Of a stretch of 64,000 nucleotides of DNA, positions 54,009 to 61,904 are shown one piece after another. Origin of the DNA: Alphaproteobacteria bacterium (GTDB taxonomy: Bacteria > Pseudomonadota > Alphaproteobacteria > CACIAM-22H2); the NCBI GenBank assembly GCA_017308135.1, contig JAFKFM010000008.1:434001-498000 (forward strand), read 5' to 3'. Both the position numbers and the translations under genes were made by a program. Positions within the stretch are counted from its first letter, which is position 1, and each line of letters begins with the position of its first letter. Below the pieces are notes generated by a model that was given only the letters and a program-made list of their open reading frames with translations, searched no databases and was not told the origin of the DNA.

Positions 54009-55615
54009 TGTTTTTCGGCCCCGTCCCGCCCGCCCAAGCCGAAGGGGCGATCCTCGCCCATGGCGTGCGCGCGGGTGCGGTGTCCTTGCGCAAAGGCCGC
54101 AAGCTCAACGCGGCCGATATCGAGGCGCTCAAAGCCTCGGGTGTCGCGTTGGTGATCGTCGCAAGGCTCGACGCCGACGACGTGGCCGAGGACGACGCGG
54201 CGCATGCGTTGGCCAAAGCGTTGGCGGGCGACGGCATCGAGGTCGCGGCCCCCTTCACCGGGCGCTGCAATCTGTTCGCCAAAGTCCCCGGCCTCGTGCG
54301 CATCGACGCCGCCAAGATCGACGCGATCAACGCCGTGCACGAAGCGATCACCGTGGCGACGCTCGCCGATCTCGCGCCCGCCGAACCGCGCACGATGCTG
54401 GCGACCGTCAAGATCATTCCCTTCGCGGCACCGCGCGCGGCGCTGGAGAAATGTTTGGCGCTCGCCGCAAACGCCGTGACCTTCGCGCCCTTCACGCCCA
54501 AACGCGCGGCGCTGATCCAAACGCGCCTGCCCGGCACCAAGCCATCGGTGCTCGACAAGACCGAGGACGCGACGCGCCAACGTCTCGCGGCGTTGGGCGC
54601 CACGTTGAAATCCGCGCGCATCTGCGATCACGACGCCGCCGCGATCGCGCAGGAACTTCGCGCCGCATCCGGTTGCGATCCCATCCTGGTCATCGGCGCC
54701 TCGGCCGTCGTCGATCGACGCGATGCGATCCCCGCCGCGATCGAAGCGGCGGGCGGCAATGTCGAGCATTTCGGCATGCCGGTCGATCCCGGCAATCTGC
54801 TGCTCGTCGCACGCCTTGGCGGTGCCAGCGTGATCGGTCTGCCCGGCTGCGCGCGTTCGCCCAAGCTCAACGGTTTCGATTGGGTGCTGCGCCGTCATGC
54901 GGCGGGTTTACCCATCGGTCGCGACGCGATATCGCGGATGGGCGTGGGCGGTTTGCTCGCCGAAATCCCGCGCCCGACCCCGCGTGCGGGCGAATCCCCT
55001 TCCCCCAAAGCGCCGAAGATCGCTGCCATCGTGCTCGCCGCCGGCAAATCCAGCCGCATGGCGCCCGCCAACAAGCTGTTCGTCGAGATCGACGGCCAAA
55101 CGATGCTGTCGCGCGCCTTGGCCGCCGCCACGCGATCGCAAGCCGCCCACACCATCGTCGTGGTCGGCAACGACGCGGTGCGCGCCAAGGCCGCGCTACC
55201 GCCCGACGTCGCGGTCGTCGAGAACCCGGATTTCGCTTCGGGTCTCGCAAGCTCCGTCCGCGCGGGCATCGCGCAAGTGCCGGCGGATTGCGACGGCGCG
55301 GTCGTGTTGCTCGGCGACATGCCGTTGGTTACGGCGGCGCATGTCGATCGCCTGATCGCCGCCTTTTCGCCCATCGAAGGCCGCGCGATTTGCGTTTCGG
55401 CCTTCGACGGCAAGCGCGGCAATCCCGTCCTCTGGGGCCGCGATTTCTTCGCCGAAATCCTCGCCCTCGATGGCGATCAGGGTGCACGCGTCGTTATGCG
55501 CAAACACGAAGACATGCTCTGCGAAGTGCCGATGCCGGATGACGGCGTGCTGGTCGATCTCGATACCGCCGAAGCCTTGGCCGCCTTCCGCGCGGCGCGG
55601 GAGAAATCCGCGTGA
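54008..55615 (+). CDS. Fused molybdopterin-binding / MocA-like cytidylyltransferase
   Basis: This is a 535-residue two-domain protein. Residues ~1-330 are a MoaB/MoeA-like molybdopterin-binding domain (GVRAGAVSLRKGRKLNAADIEAL, VIGASAVVDRRDAIPAAI, VIGLPGCARSPKLNGFDW). Residues ~345-535 are a nucleotidyltransferase of the MobA/MocA type with the loop VLAAGKSSRMAPANKLF and the metal-binding GDMPLV. It should add CMP to molybdopterin, giving the cytosine dinucleotide form that CoxL-type enzymes use. It ends in a GTGA overlap with the desulfurase gene. Confidence 0.88.
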   Translation: MFFGPVPPAQAEGAILAHGVRAGAVSLRKGRKLNAADIEALKASGVALVIVARLDADDVAEDDAAHALAKALAGDGIEVAAPFTGRCNLFAKVPGLVRIDAAKIDAINAVHEAITVATLADLAPAEPRTMLATVKIIPFAAPRAALEKCLALAANAVTFAPFTPKRAALIQTRLPGTKPSVLDKTEDATRQRLAALGATLKSARICDHDAAAIAQELRAASGCDPILVIGASAVVDRRDAIPAAIEAAGGNVEHFGMPVDPGNLLLVARLGGASVIGLPGCARSPKLNGFDWVLRRHAAGLPIGRDAISRMGVGGLLAEIPRPTPRAGESPSPKAPKIAAIVLAAGKSSRMAPANKLFVEIDGQTMLSRALAAATRSQAAHTIVVVGNDAVRAKAALPPDVAVVENPDFASGLASSVRAGIAQVPADCDGAVVLLGDMPLVTAAHVDRLIAAFSPIEGRAICVSAFDGKRGNPVLWGRDFFAEILALDGDQGARVVMRKHEDMLCEVPMPDDGVLVDLDTAEALAAFRAAREKSA

Positions 55616-56799
55616 CCCTGCGCCGGCATTTTCCATTGTTGAACCAGACGGGTCCGCGCGTCGCCTATCTCGATAGCGGTGCGACGGCGCAAACGCCCGA
55701 TATCGTGCTCGACGCTGTACGTGCGTTCGAGACCGGCGCGCGCGCCAACGTCAAACGCGGCGTGCATCGTTTGGCCGAAGCGGCGACCGAGGCTTACGCG
55801 AATGCGCGCGCGCAGATCGCCACATATCTTTCGGTGCCCGCCGAGGAGATCGTGTTCACCAGCGGCTGTACGGCTGCCATCAATCTCGTCGCGAATTCCT
55901 TCGGCGCGTTGCTGAAGCCCGGCGACGAGATCGCGGTCTCGGAACTGGAGCATCATTCCAACATCGTGCCGTGGCACATGTTGGCTGCGCGCAGCGGCGT
56001 GAAGGTCACTTTCCTGCCGGTCGATGGCCAAGGCCGCATCGTGCCGCAAGCCCTGTCGCCGCGCACGAAGCTCGTTGCGCTCGCCCATGTGTCGAACGTG
56101 ACGGGCGCGGTTCTCGACGTCCCGGCGATCGTGGCGGAAGCCAAGCGCGTCGGCGCGCGCGTGCTGCTCGACGGCGCGCAGCGCACGCCGCACGGGCCGG
56201 TCGATATCCCCGCCCTGGGCGTCGACTTCTACGCCTTCAGCGGCCACAAGACCTTCGCGCCGCATGGCGTGGGCGTGTTGTGGGCGCGAGCCGAATTGCT
56301 CGACGCGATGCCGCCCTTCCTGGGCGGCGGCGAGATGATCGCGAGCGTCACCACGCAAGGCTTCACGCCGGCCAAGGCGCCCGCGAAGTTCGAAGCGGGC
56401 ACGCCGCCGATCTCCGGCGCGATCGGCTTGGGGGCGGCGTGCGAATGGCTCGGCACGCTCGATTGGGCGGCGATTGCGGCGCATGAGCTGCGTTTGACCG
56501 GCCGCTTGCTCGACGGATTGCGCGCGATCGATGGTGTGACCGTGATCGGGCCGCAAGGCTTGCAAGGCCGCGCACCCGTCGTGTCGTTTGATCTCGCGGG
56601 CGCCCACCCGCACGATATCTGCCAGATCATGGATCGGCATGGCGTGGCGTTGCGCGGCGGGCATCATTGCGCGCAACCGCTGCACGCGAAATTCGATCTC
56701 GCAGGCACGACGCGCGCATCGCTCGCGCTCTACTGCGAAGAGGACGACATCGACCTGTTCTTCGCCGGCCTCGCCGACGCCAAGCGCGTGCTGACATGA
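55612..56799 (+). CDS. Cysteine desulfurase (SufS/CsdA class)
   Basis: This 395-residue class V PLP enzyme takes sulfur from cysteine as a persulfide. The PLP lysine is K213 in FSGHKTFAPHGVG and the persulfide cysteine is C353 in LRGGHHCAQPL, the short type II loop of SufS. The start is GTG 55612 in a GTGA overlap. Its place among cox maturation genes suggests it supplies sulfur for the hydroxylase's molybdenum sulfido ligand (an inference), although iron-sulfur assembly is equally possible. Confidence 0.88.
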   Translation: MTLRRHFPLLNQTGPRVAYLDSGATAQTPDIVLDAVRAFETGARANVKRGVHRLAEAATEAYANARAQIATYLSVPAEEIVFTSGCTAAINLVANSFGALLKPGDEIAVSELEHHSNIVPWHMLAARSGVKVTFLPVDGQGRIVPQALSPRTKLVALAHVSNVTGAVLDVPAIVAEAKRVGARVLLDGAQRTPHGPVDIPALGVDFYAFSGHKTFAPHGVGVLWARAELLDAMPPFLGGGEMIASVTTQGFTPAKAPAKFEAGTPPISGAIGLGAACEWLGTLDWAAIAAHELRLTGRLLDGLRAIDGVTVIGPQGLQGRAPVVSFDLAGAHPHDICQIMDRHGVALRGGHHCAQPLHAKFDLAGTTRASLALYCEEDDIDLFFAGLADAKRVLT

Positions 56800-57200
56800 A
56801 CGACGCGCTTTATCACGACGCGTTGATGGCGCTGGCCAAGGACCGCACGCACGCGGCCGCGTTGCCGCCGGGAACGGGCGTCACGGTCGACAATCCGCTG
56901 TGCGGCGATCGCGTGACGCTCGACGGCAAGATCGAGAACGGGATCGCGCGCGACATTCGTCACAAGGTGCGTGGATGCGCGTTATGCCAAGCGTCGGCGG
57001 CGGCGTTGGCGCGCGTGTTGGACGGAAAACCCGCCGCGGCCACCCTCGCCGAAGCCCAAGCGGCGGTCGAATCGGTGCTCGCGGGCGGGTGCGCCCCGGC
57101 CCCGTGGGACGCGTTTGCGCCCGTCGCGCGGCACAAAAGCCGGCACGACTGCGTTAAGCTCGCGTTTTCGGCCGTAAAAACGCTCTTTTCCGGCACTTGA
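56796..57200 (+). CDS. SufU/IscU-like iron-sulfur scaffold or sulfur acceptor
   Basis: This 134-residue protein of the NifU N-terminal family has the three ligand cysteines in expected contexts: C36 (NPLCGDRV), C64 (RGCALCQASAAAL) and C119 (RHDCVKLAF). C61 and C99 are additional. The insertion before the last Cys is as in SufU, which accepts sulfur from SufS. It overlaps the desulfurase gene by ATGA, so the two work as a pair. It is the last gene of the cox cluster, 45 bases before tRNA-Glu. Confidence 0.86.
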   Translation: MNDALYHDALMALAKDRTHAAALPPGTGVTVDNPLCGDRVTLDGKIENGIARDIRHKVRGCALCQASAAALARVLDGKPAAATLAEAQAAVESVLAGGCAPAPWDAFAPVARHKSRHDCVKLAFSAVKTLFSGT

Positions 57201-57245
57201 TTTGCGCCGCACAAGCGGGTACACAGGCCCGCTTTCGCGAAGGAT

Positions 57246-57321
57246 GTCCCCTTCGTCTAGAGGCCTAGGACACCACCCTTTCACGGTGGTGACAGGGGTT
57301 CGAATCCCCTAGGGGACGCCA
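57246..57321 (+). tRNA. tRNA-Glu (anticodon TTC), integration site of the mobile element
   Basis: Acceptor GTCCCCT/AGGGGAC, D arm CGTCTAGAGGCCTAGG, anticodon stem CCACC/GGTGG with loop CTTTCAC (anticodon TTC, reads GAA), T arm AGGGGTTCGAATCCCCT, discriminator G and encoded CCA. The gene is intact. The minus-strand recombinase gene ends inside it at 57265. Confidence 0.97.
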
Positions 57322-58908
57322 TTCCGGAACAAAACTGAGAACTCCAGCTTTGTTCGTCGCCTGCCCCGAAATGGCAGCTTCGGCCAAAGCCGATTTCATC
57401 CCAGATATATGGATTTCGGTTCCGGAAACGCGAACCGTACTCACGAATTTTCGAAGATATGTCTGCCGAATTTTCGGATCGCCGTTGCGCAGCCGATCGC
57501 CAACGGATTGCACGAGAGCATCGAGCTTCTTGTCGTCGATGATCATAAGCTCGGCTTGACGGGTGGGCTTTCTGGCAATCTCTTGCTCGGCCATCAGCTG
57601 ATCGCGGCGTTTGGTCAAATCGGTAATCCTCGGCTTCAGGCTCGGATCCTCCGCTGAGACCGTTCCCGTCTCGACAAGCCTCAACAGATTGCCAAGGCTC
57701 TTCACGACATCTGCAATCTCTCGCTCGAGGCGGACGACATCCTCTCCGGATTTATTGAGTCGCTTCGCGGCCGCCGCGACATATCCCTCGACCAGCGAAC
57801 GAAGGCGCTCGGGCGTGAAGACACGTCCCGTCAATTCGTCGAGTACGACACCGTCCAACCAATCCATGGGTACGCGGTTTCCCGCACACTGAGTCGCCCC
57901 TTGCTTCAACCTGGTCGAGCACGAGTAATATCGATACCGGCCTCCCTTACCCGTATTTATGACCATCGCACCGCCGCAGGATTCACAGCGGACTATGCCG
58001 GCAAGCAATGTCGGGCCGTTCACGAGGCGTGGTGCAATGGTGGTAGAGCGCCGCGCCGTCAGGCTCGACTGAACTTTTGAGAACAACTCTTCGCTAACGA
58101 TTGGCGGCGTCGGATTTACGACCCACTCCGATTGCGGACGGGGTCGCTTGTTACGCGTATCGAATTGATTGAAATATCGACGCCCAACATATGTCGAATC
58201 ACGAAGAAGGCCATGCAAACTGCCGATCCCCCACGGACGTCCGCGCCGACGCGAGCCGCGTGAGTTAAGAAGTTTGCATATCTCTTTTATGCCGAACGGC
58301 CTACCGAAACGCTCTCCTGCCGCGAGCTCGAAGACTTCGCGAACCTGATCGGCTTCGAGCGGCTCAACGGCGAGGCGTTTCTTCGCCTTCTTTCCACGCC
58401 ATTCTGCAATTTCCACCAAATAGCCGAACGGTGGCGGCGCTCCATTCCAAAACCCTTGGGCCGCATTTGCGAGCATTGCGCGCGAAGTATGCTTCGCATT
58501 TTCGCGGCTTTGCATTTCGTCGATGATATTCAACATCTTTCGAACGACCTCACCTGTCGGATCGCTCGAAATTTCTTGGGTTGCCGCGACAAGAGATACA
58601 CCGCGCTTCCGAAGATCGCGTACATAGATTTCGGAATGGAGCGTGTCTCTTGAAAATCTCGAAAAGGAATGCACAACAACGACATCAAACGGTCGCGGAT
58701 CGTCTTTCGAAGCCTCGATCATTTTTTGAAAAATCGGACGGCCATCATCAAGCGCAGAGGCTCCCGGTTCTTCAAAGACCTGAACGACGCACCAACCTTT
58801 GCCTTCGCAGAACGACCTGCAACGCGCGACCTGATCCGGCATCGACAAATCCGCCTCGGCTTGCCGGGCGGTCGAGACACGAGCGTAGATCGCTGCACGC
58901 ATAGTCAT
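57265..58908 (-). CDS. Large serine recombinase (integrase) of the mobile element
   Basis: This 547-residue site-specific recombinase has an N-terminal resolvase domain with catalytic S12 (YARVSTARQAE) and the SRFSRD loop, a Recombinase domain, a zinc ribbon with C308 and C311 (CESCGG) plus the later SC/QC pair, and a C-terminal coiled coil (~residues 370-450). It should integrate and excise the element. ATG 58908 has AAGGAG 6 bases upstream and overlaps the stop of the gene before it. The final 18 residues (from WRPLGDSNP) are the antisense reading of tRNA-Glu, so the C-terminus is probably different when the element is excised. Confidence 0.92.
   Translation of the reverse strand: MTMRAAIYARVSTARQAEADLSMPDQVARCRSFCEGKGWCVVQVFEEPGASALDDGRPIFQKMIEASKDDPRPFDVVVVHSFSRFSRDTLHSEIYVRDLRKRGVSLVAATQEISSDPTGEVVRKMLNIIDEMQSRENAKHTSRAMLANAAQGFWNGAPPPFGYLVEIAEWRGKKAKKRLAVEPLEADQVREVFELAAGERFGRPFGIKEICKLLNSRGSRRRGRPWGIGSLHGLLRDSTYVGRRYFNQFDTRNKRPRPQSEWVVNPTPPIVSEELFSKVQSSLTARRSTTIAPRLVNGPTLLAGIVRCESCGGAMVINTGKGGRYRYYSCSTRLKQGATQCAGNRVPMDWLDGVVLDELTGRVFTPERLRSLVEGYVAAAAKRLNKSGEDVVRLEREIADVVKSLGNLLRLVETGTVSAEDPSLKPRITDLTKRRDQLMAEQEIARKPTRQAELMIIDDKKLDALVQSVGDRLRNGDPKIRQTYLRKFVSTVRVSGTEIHISGMKSALAEAAISGQATNKAGVLSFVPEWRPLGDSNPCHHRERVVS
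57297..57321. other. Putative left attachment site (tRNA-Glu 3' part)
   Basis: The tRNA 3' part is the usual crossover zone of tRNA-targeting elements, and foreign-looking DNA starts directly after it. The matching right-end repeat is not found in the window up to 64000, so the core sequence cannot be defined. Confidence 0.45.
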
Positions 58909-59138
58909 TTCGTCTCCTTATCGACAGCGAGCACGGCCTCGACCAAATCGCCGAAGAGCGAACCGAACATCTGGACCTCCACCTCTGAGACTTCGGCCAC
59001 GATGATCTCAGCCTTCACGCGATAGTCCTTCGGCGCGGTGCGGGATGCGCGCGCGCGTTTGGCGGGAGAGGAATCTCCGGATTGCGAGGTCAAAGCCCGC
59101 GATGACGCCGCGGGCGGATGGCTGGGCCGAGTTGCCAT
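58905..59138 (-). CDS. Small protein coupled to the recombinase, unknown function
   Basis: This 77-residue protein is not recognised. Its N-terminal half is Ser/Arg/Ala-rich and basic; its C-terminal half is a compact segment KAEIIVAEVSEVEVQMFGSLFGDLVEAVL. Its TGA stop overlaps the recombinase ATG (ATGA) and it contains the recombinase ribosome-binding site, so the two are co-translated. An accessory or directionality role is possible but has no sequence support. The upstream start has no clear ribosome-binding site. Confidence 0.5.
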   Translation of the reverse strand: MATRPSHPPAASSRALTSQSGDSSPAKRARASRTAPKDYRVKAEIIVAEVSEVEVQMFGSLFGDLVEAVLAVDKETK

Positions 59139-59213
59139 GCCCAGAAGTTTGCGGCCACCGACTTAACTTCGGCCGTCGCGCCAGCCCCAAACTGATGGAC
59201 CGCAGCACAGGCA

Positions 59214-59618
59214 TCACTTCAACGCCTTCCATAAGTATCTGAATACACGACGCATTCGACTATCTCGACTGACCTTTAGCTCCGAACGCCCATGCGCGGC
59301 TGGGATCTGTAACTCGGAGCTTACCGCCGCAACGCCGCCATCCGTTTCCAGAATGAGCGCAGACTGCTGCGGGCCGCTTTTGATTTGCGCCGAACTAACG
59401 TTCGCGAAGTTGTTTGCCGTATACGCCAGAGAGCCACGCCGCTCGAAAGTTGGAAAAATAAGCTCACCGGATTCCAATAAAGCACGCGTTGTCAAAGTCT
59501 TGTGACCCTCTGCGATACACAAGATCAAATAGTCTTTGACTGACAATCCAAGAGCATCGGCCGTCTCTTTAGCCGACTCATAAGCCTCACCCTGGCTCGC
59601 AAACCGCAACTCGATCAT
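59214..59618 (-). CDS. Small protein of unknown function in the mobile element
   Basis: This 134-residue protein is not recognised. Its N-terminus (YESAKETADALGLSVKDYLILCIAEGHKTL) has a helix pattern faintly like ribbon-helix-helix proteins; the rest has short strands and a basic tail (RRVFRYLWKALK). Codon use is less GC-biased than the host. AAGGA lies 7 bases before ATG 59618. It is divergent from the CI-like repressor gene and its promoter would overlap the same operators, so it is probably controlled by that repressor. Confidence 0.6.
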   Translation of the reverse strand: MIELRFASQGEAYESAKETADALGLSVKDYLILCIAEGHKTLTTRALLESGELIFPTFERRGSLAYTANNFANVSSAQIKSGPQQSALILETDGGVAAVSSELQIPAAHGRSELKVSRDSRMRRVFRYLWKALK

Positions 59619-59656
59619 CGAGCAATCCTTGAGGCGAGACTATTTACGCTAGCTTA

Positions 59657-59691
59657 ATACCATTTTGGTATAATTAAAACGATTTTGGTAC
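59657..59691. promoter_or_regulatory. Operator and promoter between divergent genes of the mobile element
   Basis: ATACCA-TTT-TGGTAT (59657-59671) is a perfect inverted repeat with a 3-base spacer. The half-site TTTTGGTA recurs at 59683-59690, exactly 20 bases (two helical turns) further on. A TATAAT -10 box (59669-59674) overlaps the first repeat and points to the repressor gene. The layout is that of an autoregulated repressor operator. Confidence 0.7.
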
Positions 59692-59715
59692 AAATTGGGT
59701 AACTCCTGGTCAATC

Positions 59716-60858
59716 ATGGCAAAACCCAAGAAATCTCCGCCGAATCGAATTCGGGAATGGCGCGAAGCCCGAAAGATGTCGCGCGCCGCCTTGGCAGAAC
59801 GCGTTGGGACAGTAGCGGCCCAGATCCAAAAGCTCGAACTCGGCCTTCGTCAGCTCACGCAGACTTGGATGTCGAAGCTTGCGCCAGCACTGGGCTGCGC
59901 TCCCGCCGACCTCCTCCCCGAAAGCGATCAGCACGGATTGCCCGATCGAGAGAACGCGGTCGCGACGAAGCTACTGGCCAGAGCCATAACCGCACTACTA
60001 GATGCAAGACTGCCGATCGACCTGCTCACCGAACGGCTCGAGCAGTTCGGATTACCGACGGCGACCATAGATCTCGCGTCAAAAGTTCTGCTTCACATCG
60101 GCAAACAAACTGAAACGACGAGTGATCGAAATGAATTGATCGAGATTGTCACTGCCACGCTCGTGGCCTCCGCTGCTGCGCAACCTGCGCCTGGCATTCT
60201 GGCGAACTTAGGGCAAATTGACGCTGAGACCCTCCTTTCCAAATTGATCGACAGCGCCGACGACAGTCTGTCAGGGCAGTTTGGATTTGATGCCGAAACA
60301 AAGGAACGTTTTCGAACAATCGCGGCGACATTAGCGACGGGTGGCGTTGTTACGTTCGATAGCTTCGGTCGCGCATTGATCAAGCTCCCAAATGAAAATA
60401 CACCGAAGCAGATCGTTCCATTTCTTGGAATACCTGGATCGCCATCGTTCTATGTGCCCAGATCCAGACGCGAATACATCAACTGGAATTCAAAGGCATT
60501 CGCTCTGATTAAACCAGCTGGTCCTAATGCATTTGTCATTGAGTTAGCAAAGGATTCCGGAACCGGACAGGTCAGGAGCGGAGAGAAAATTATAGTGGAT
60601 CCTGATGTTGTACCGAGCAAACACGAAGAGATTGTTCTATTTGAGAGAATTCATTTTCAAGATCCAGAAGATTTATACTTTCTTGCACAGATTGAACACG
60701 ATGATCGCCCACAGTCCCACGACGAGGCTTGGGACTATAGTTATGTAAGGTACAACTTCGATGGAACGATCTATGCGGAACTACGGCAGCGGCGTTCACA
60801 GATCTTCTGCGTCGGCGTCGCCCTCTACAAACTACCGACGCCTAACATCGACATTTGA
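59716..60858 (+). CDS. CI-like repressor (XRE helix-turn-helix with S24-like C-terminal domain)
   Basis: This is a 380-residue protein. An XRE helix-turn-helix fills residues ~8-65 (IREWREARKMSRAALAERVGTVAAQIQKLELG). A helical linker follows, then a C-terminal region resembling LexA/CI peptidases: VIELAKDSGTGQVRSGEKIIVDPDVVP aligns with the GDSM...GD.vlVDP motif and keeps the Ser. I could not place the catalytic Lys, so self-cleavage is uncertain. Such proteins hold integrative elements silent and release them on DNA damage. ATG 59716 is used; TTG 59695 would extend it by 7 residues. Confidence 0.82.
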   Translation: MAKPKKSPPNRIREWREARKMSRAALAERVGTVAAQIQKLELGLRQLTQTWMSKLAPALGCAPADLLPESDQHGLPDRENAVATKLLARAITALLDARLPIDLLTERLEQFGLPTATIDLASKVLLHIGKQTETTSDRNELIEIVTATLVASAAAQPAPGILANLGQIDAETLLSKLIDSADDSLSGQFGFDAETKERFRTIAATLATGGVVTFDSFGRALIKLPNENTPKQIVPFLGIPGSPSFYVPRSRREYINWNSKAFALIKPAGPNAFVIELAKDSGTGQVRSGEKIIVDPDVVPSKHEEIVLFERIHFQDPEDLYFLAQIEHDDRPQSHDEAWDYSYVRYNFDGTIYAELRQRRSQIFCVGVALYKLPTPNIDI

Positions 60859-60905
60859 TCTGTGAGAAAAAGCCGACGAAGACGCCGACTATCCACTATC
60901 TCGGT

Positions 60906-61244
60906 TCAATATAGGCCGCATATGACCGTGACTAGCGCAGCAACAGTCGCGAGAAGAGCGCACACCAGATAAAGCGTGCGGCAAAGCGCAAAGAATCTGA
61001 TTCCGAAACGACTCTCGCCGCGGCGTCGGTTGGACGCTTCACGCCCGACGCGCGCGGCGATCGCGAACGCGACGACGATGCCGGGGATGACGGCCGCATC
61101 CACGGCTTTGCCGCCGGGCGCCCCGGATAGTTGCATGGCGAGAACGATGGCGCCGGCGACCACCAGCGCTACCGTATCGAGCGGGCGCGGCAGCGCGCCA
61201 TGCGCGGCGTTTTCGAACCGGCGAAATGTCAGCAATGGGCTCAT
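60906..61244 (-). CDS. Small membrane protein of unknown function
   Basis: This 112-residue protein has three hydrophobic segments (DTVALVVAGAIVLAMQL, AAVIPGIVVAFAIAARV and LYLVCALLATVAALVTVI) separated by a basic loop (GREASNRRRGESRF). It is not recognised. ATG 61244 is used; an in-frame TTG at 61256 is possible. It lies downstream of the MqsA-like gene on the same strand with a gap of 107 bases. It does not resemble the MqsR toxin. Confidence 0.55.
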   Translation of the reverse strand: MSPLLTFRRFENAAHGALPRPLDTVALVVAGAIVLAMQLSGAPGGKAVDAAVIPGIVVAFAIAARVGREASNRRRGESRFGIRFFALCRTLYLVCALLATVAALVTVICGLY

Positions 61245-61351
61245 AGGCTCCGCCAAACCTCGATAATCGGATATCGATACGTCAGAGATGGGTACCGTTG
61301 CACGAAATCGAAGACATCACGCTCCCACGGTAATTGCAGACAAGCTTGAGA

Positions 61352-61804
61352 TCATTTCATTTCTCGCTTTATTGTCTGGATCACTTTCACCAACTGAGGC
61401 CGCTTATCGAGGAGCTTCAGAAGAATCATCGTCGGATGACTGGGGATCGCGTGACCCAACACATACTTACTGAAACTGTTGGGAGAGCCAGTCAGTAAGT
61501 CGCTTAGAGATTTTTTCGAATTTTTTCCGTAAGGTTGAATATCCGAAATCTTTGCGACAACTCGCTGAGCGAGCATCCGCACGCCGCGCGCGTACTCCGC
61601 CTTCATTTCGGCGAGCGCGCGATCGGCGGCCGCACCGTCATCGCGCCACTGTATTCCGTCGCCACCGCCTTCCGGGAACCATCCCGCCATTCTGACGACG
61701 CGCTTCATACCCTTGAACTCGACCGATATAGCGCGCTCGCCGCGATACAACGTTTCGCCCGTCTCGGGATGGATCCGAACATATGGCACTCGTTTTGTTG
61801 CCAT
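61352..61804 (-). CDS. MqsA-like antitoxin / transcriptional repressor
   Basis: This 150-residue protein resembles the MqsA family without its N-terminal zinc domain. The middle part reads YVRIHPETGETLYRGERAISVEFKG and AGWFPEGGGDGIQWRDDGAAADRAL. The C-terminal helix-turn-helix region has GSPNSFSKYVLGHAIPSHPTMILLKLLDKRPQL, matching the family's GPNAFSRYE.G...PS....LLRLLD pattern. The start ATG 61804 has AAGGAG 6 bases upstream. The promoter carries an MqsA-type palindrome. No MqsR-like toxin gene is adjacent. Confidence 0.78.
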   Translation of the reverse strand: MATKRVPYVRIHPETGETLYRGERAISVEFKGMKRVVRMAGWFPEGGGDGIQWRDDGAAADRALAEMKAEYARGVRMLAQRVVAKISDIQPYGKNSKKSLSDLLTGSPNSFSKYVLGHAIPSHPTMILLKLLDKRPQLVKVIQTIKREMK

Positions 61805-61829
61805 GACCGTCTCCTTGCATAACCATTTT

Positions 61830-61844
61830 TAACCTTAAAGGTTA
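61830..61844. promoter_or_regulatory. MqsA-type operator
   Basis: TAACCTTAAAGGTTA is a palindrome that fits the published MqsA recognition pattern AACCT-N(2-4)-AGGTT with a 3-base spacer. It lies 26 bases upstream of the MqsA-like start codon, where binding would repress its own gene. Confidence 0.75.
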
Positions 61845-61904
61845 CATTTTAAGTTATCAATCTCAAGTGTCGTCCTGAGAGGGCTCTATAGTGACCGGGA
61901 GTGA

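Noticed and set aside
61288..61473. Short plus-strand frame near the MqsA-like gene as an MqsR toxin
   Set aside because: Its 61 residues show no MqsR similarity, it has no ribosome-binding site, and it lies on the opposite strand, partly antisense to the antitoxin gene.
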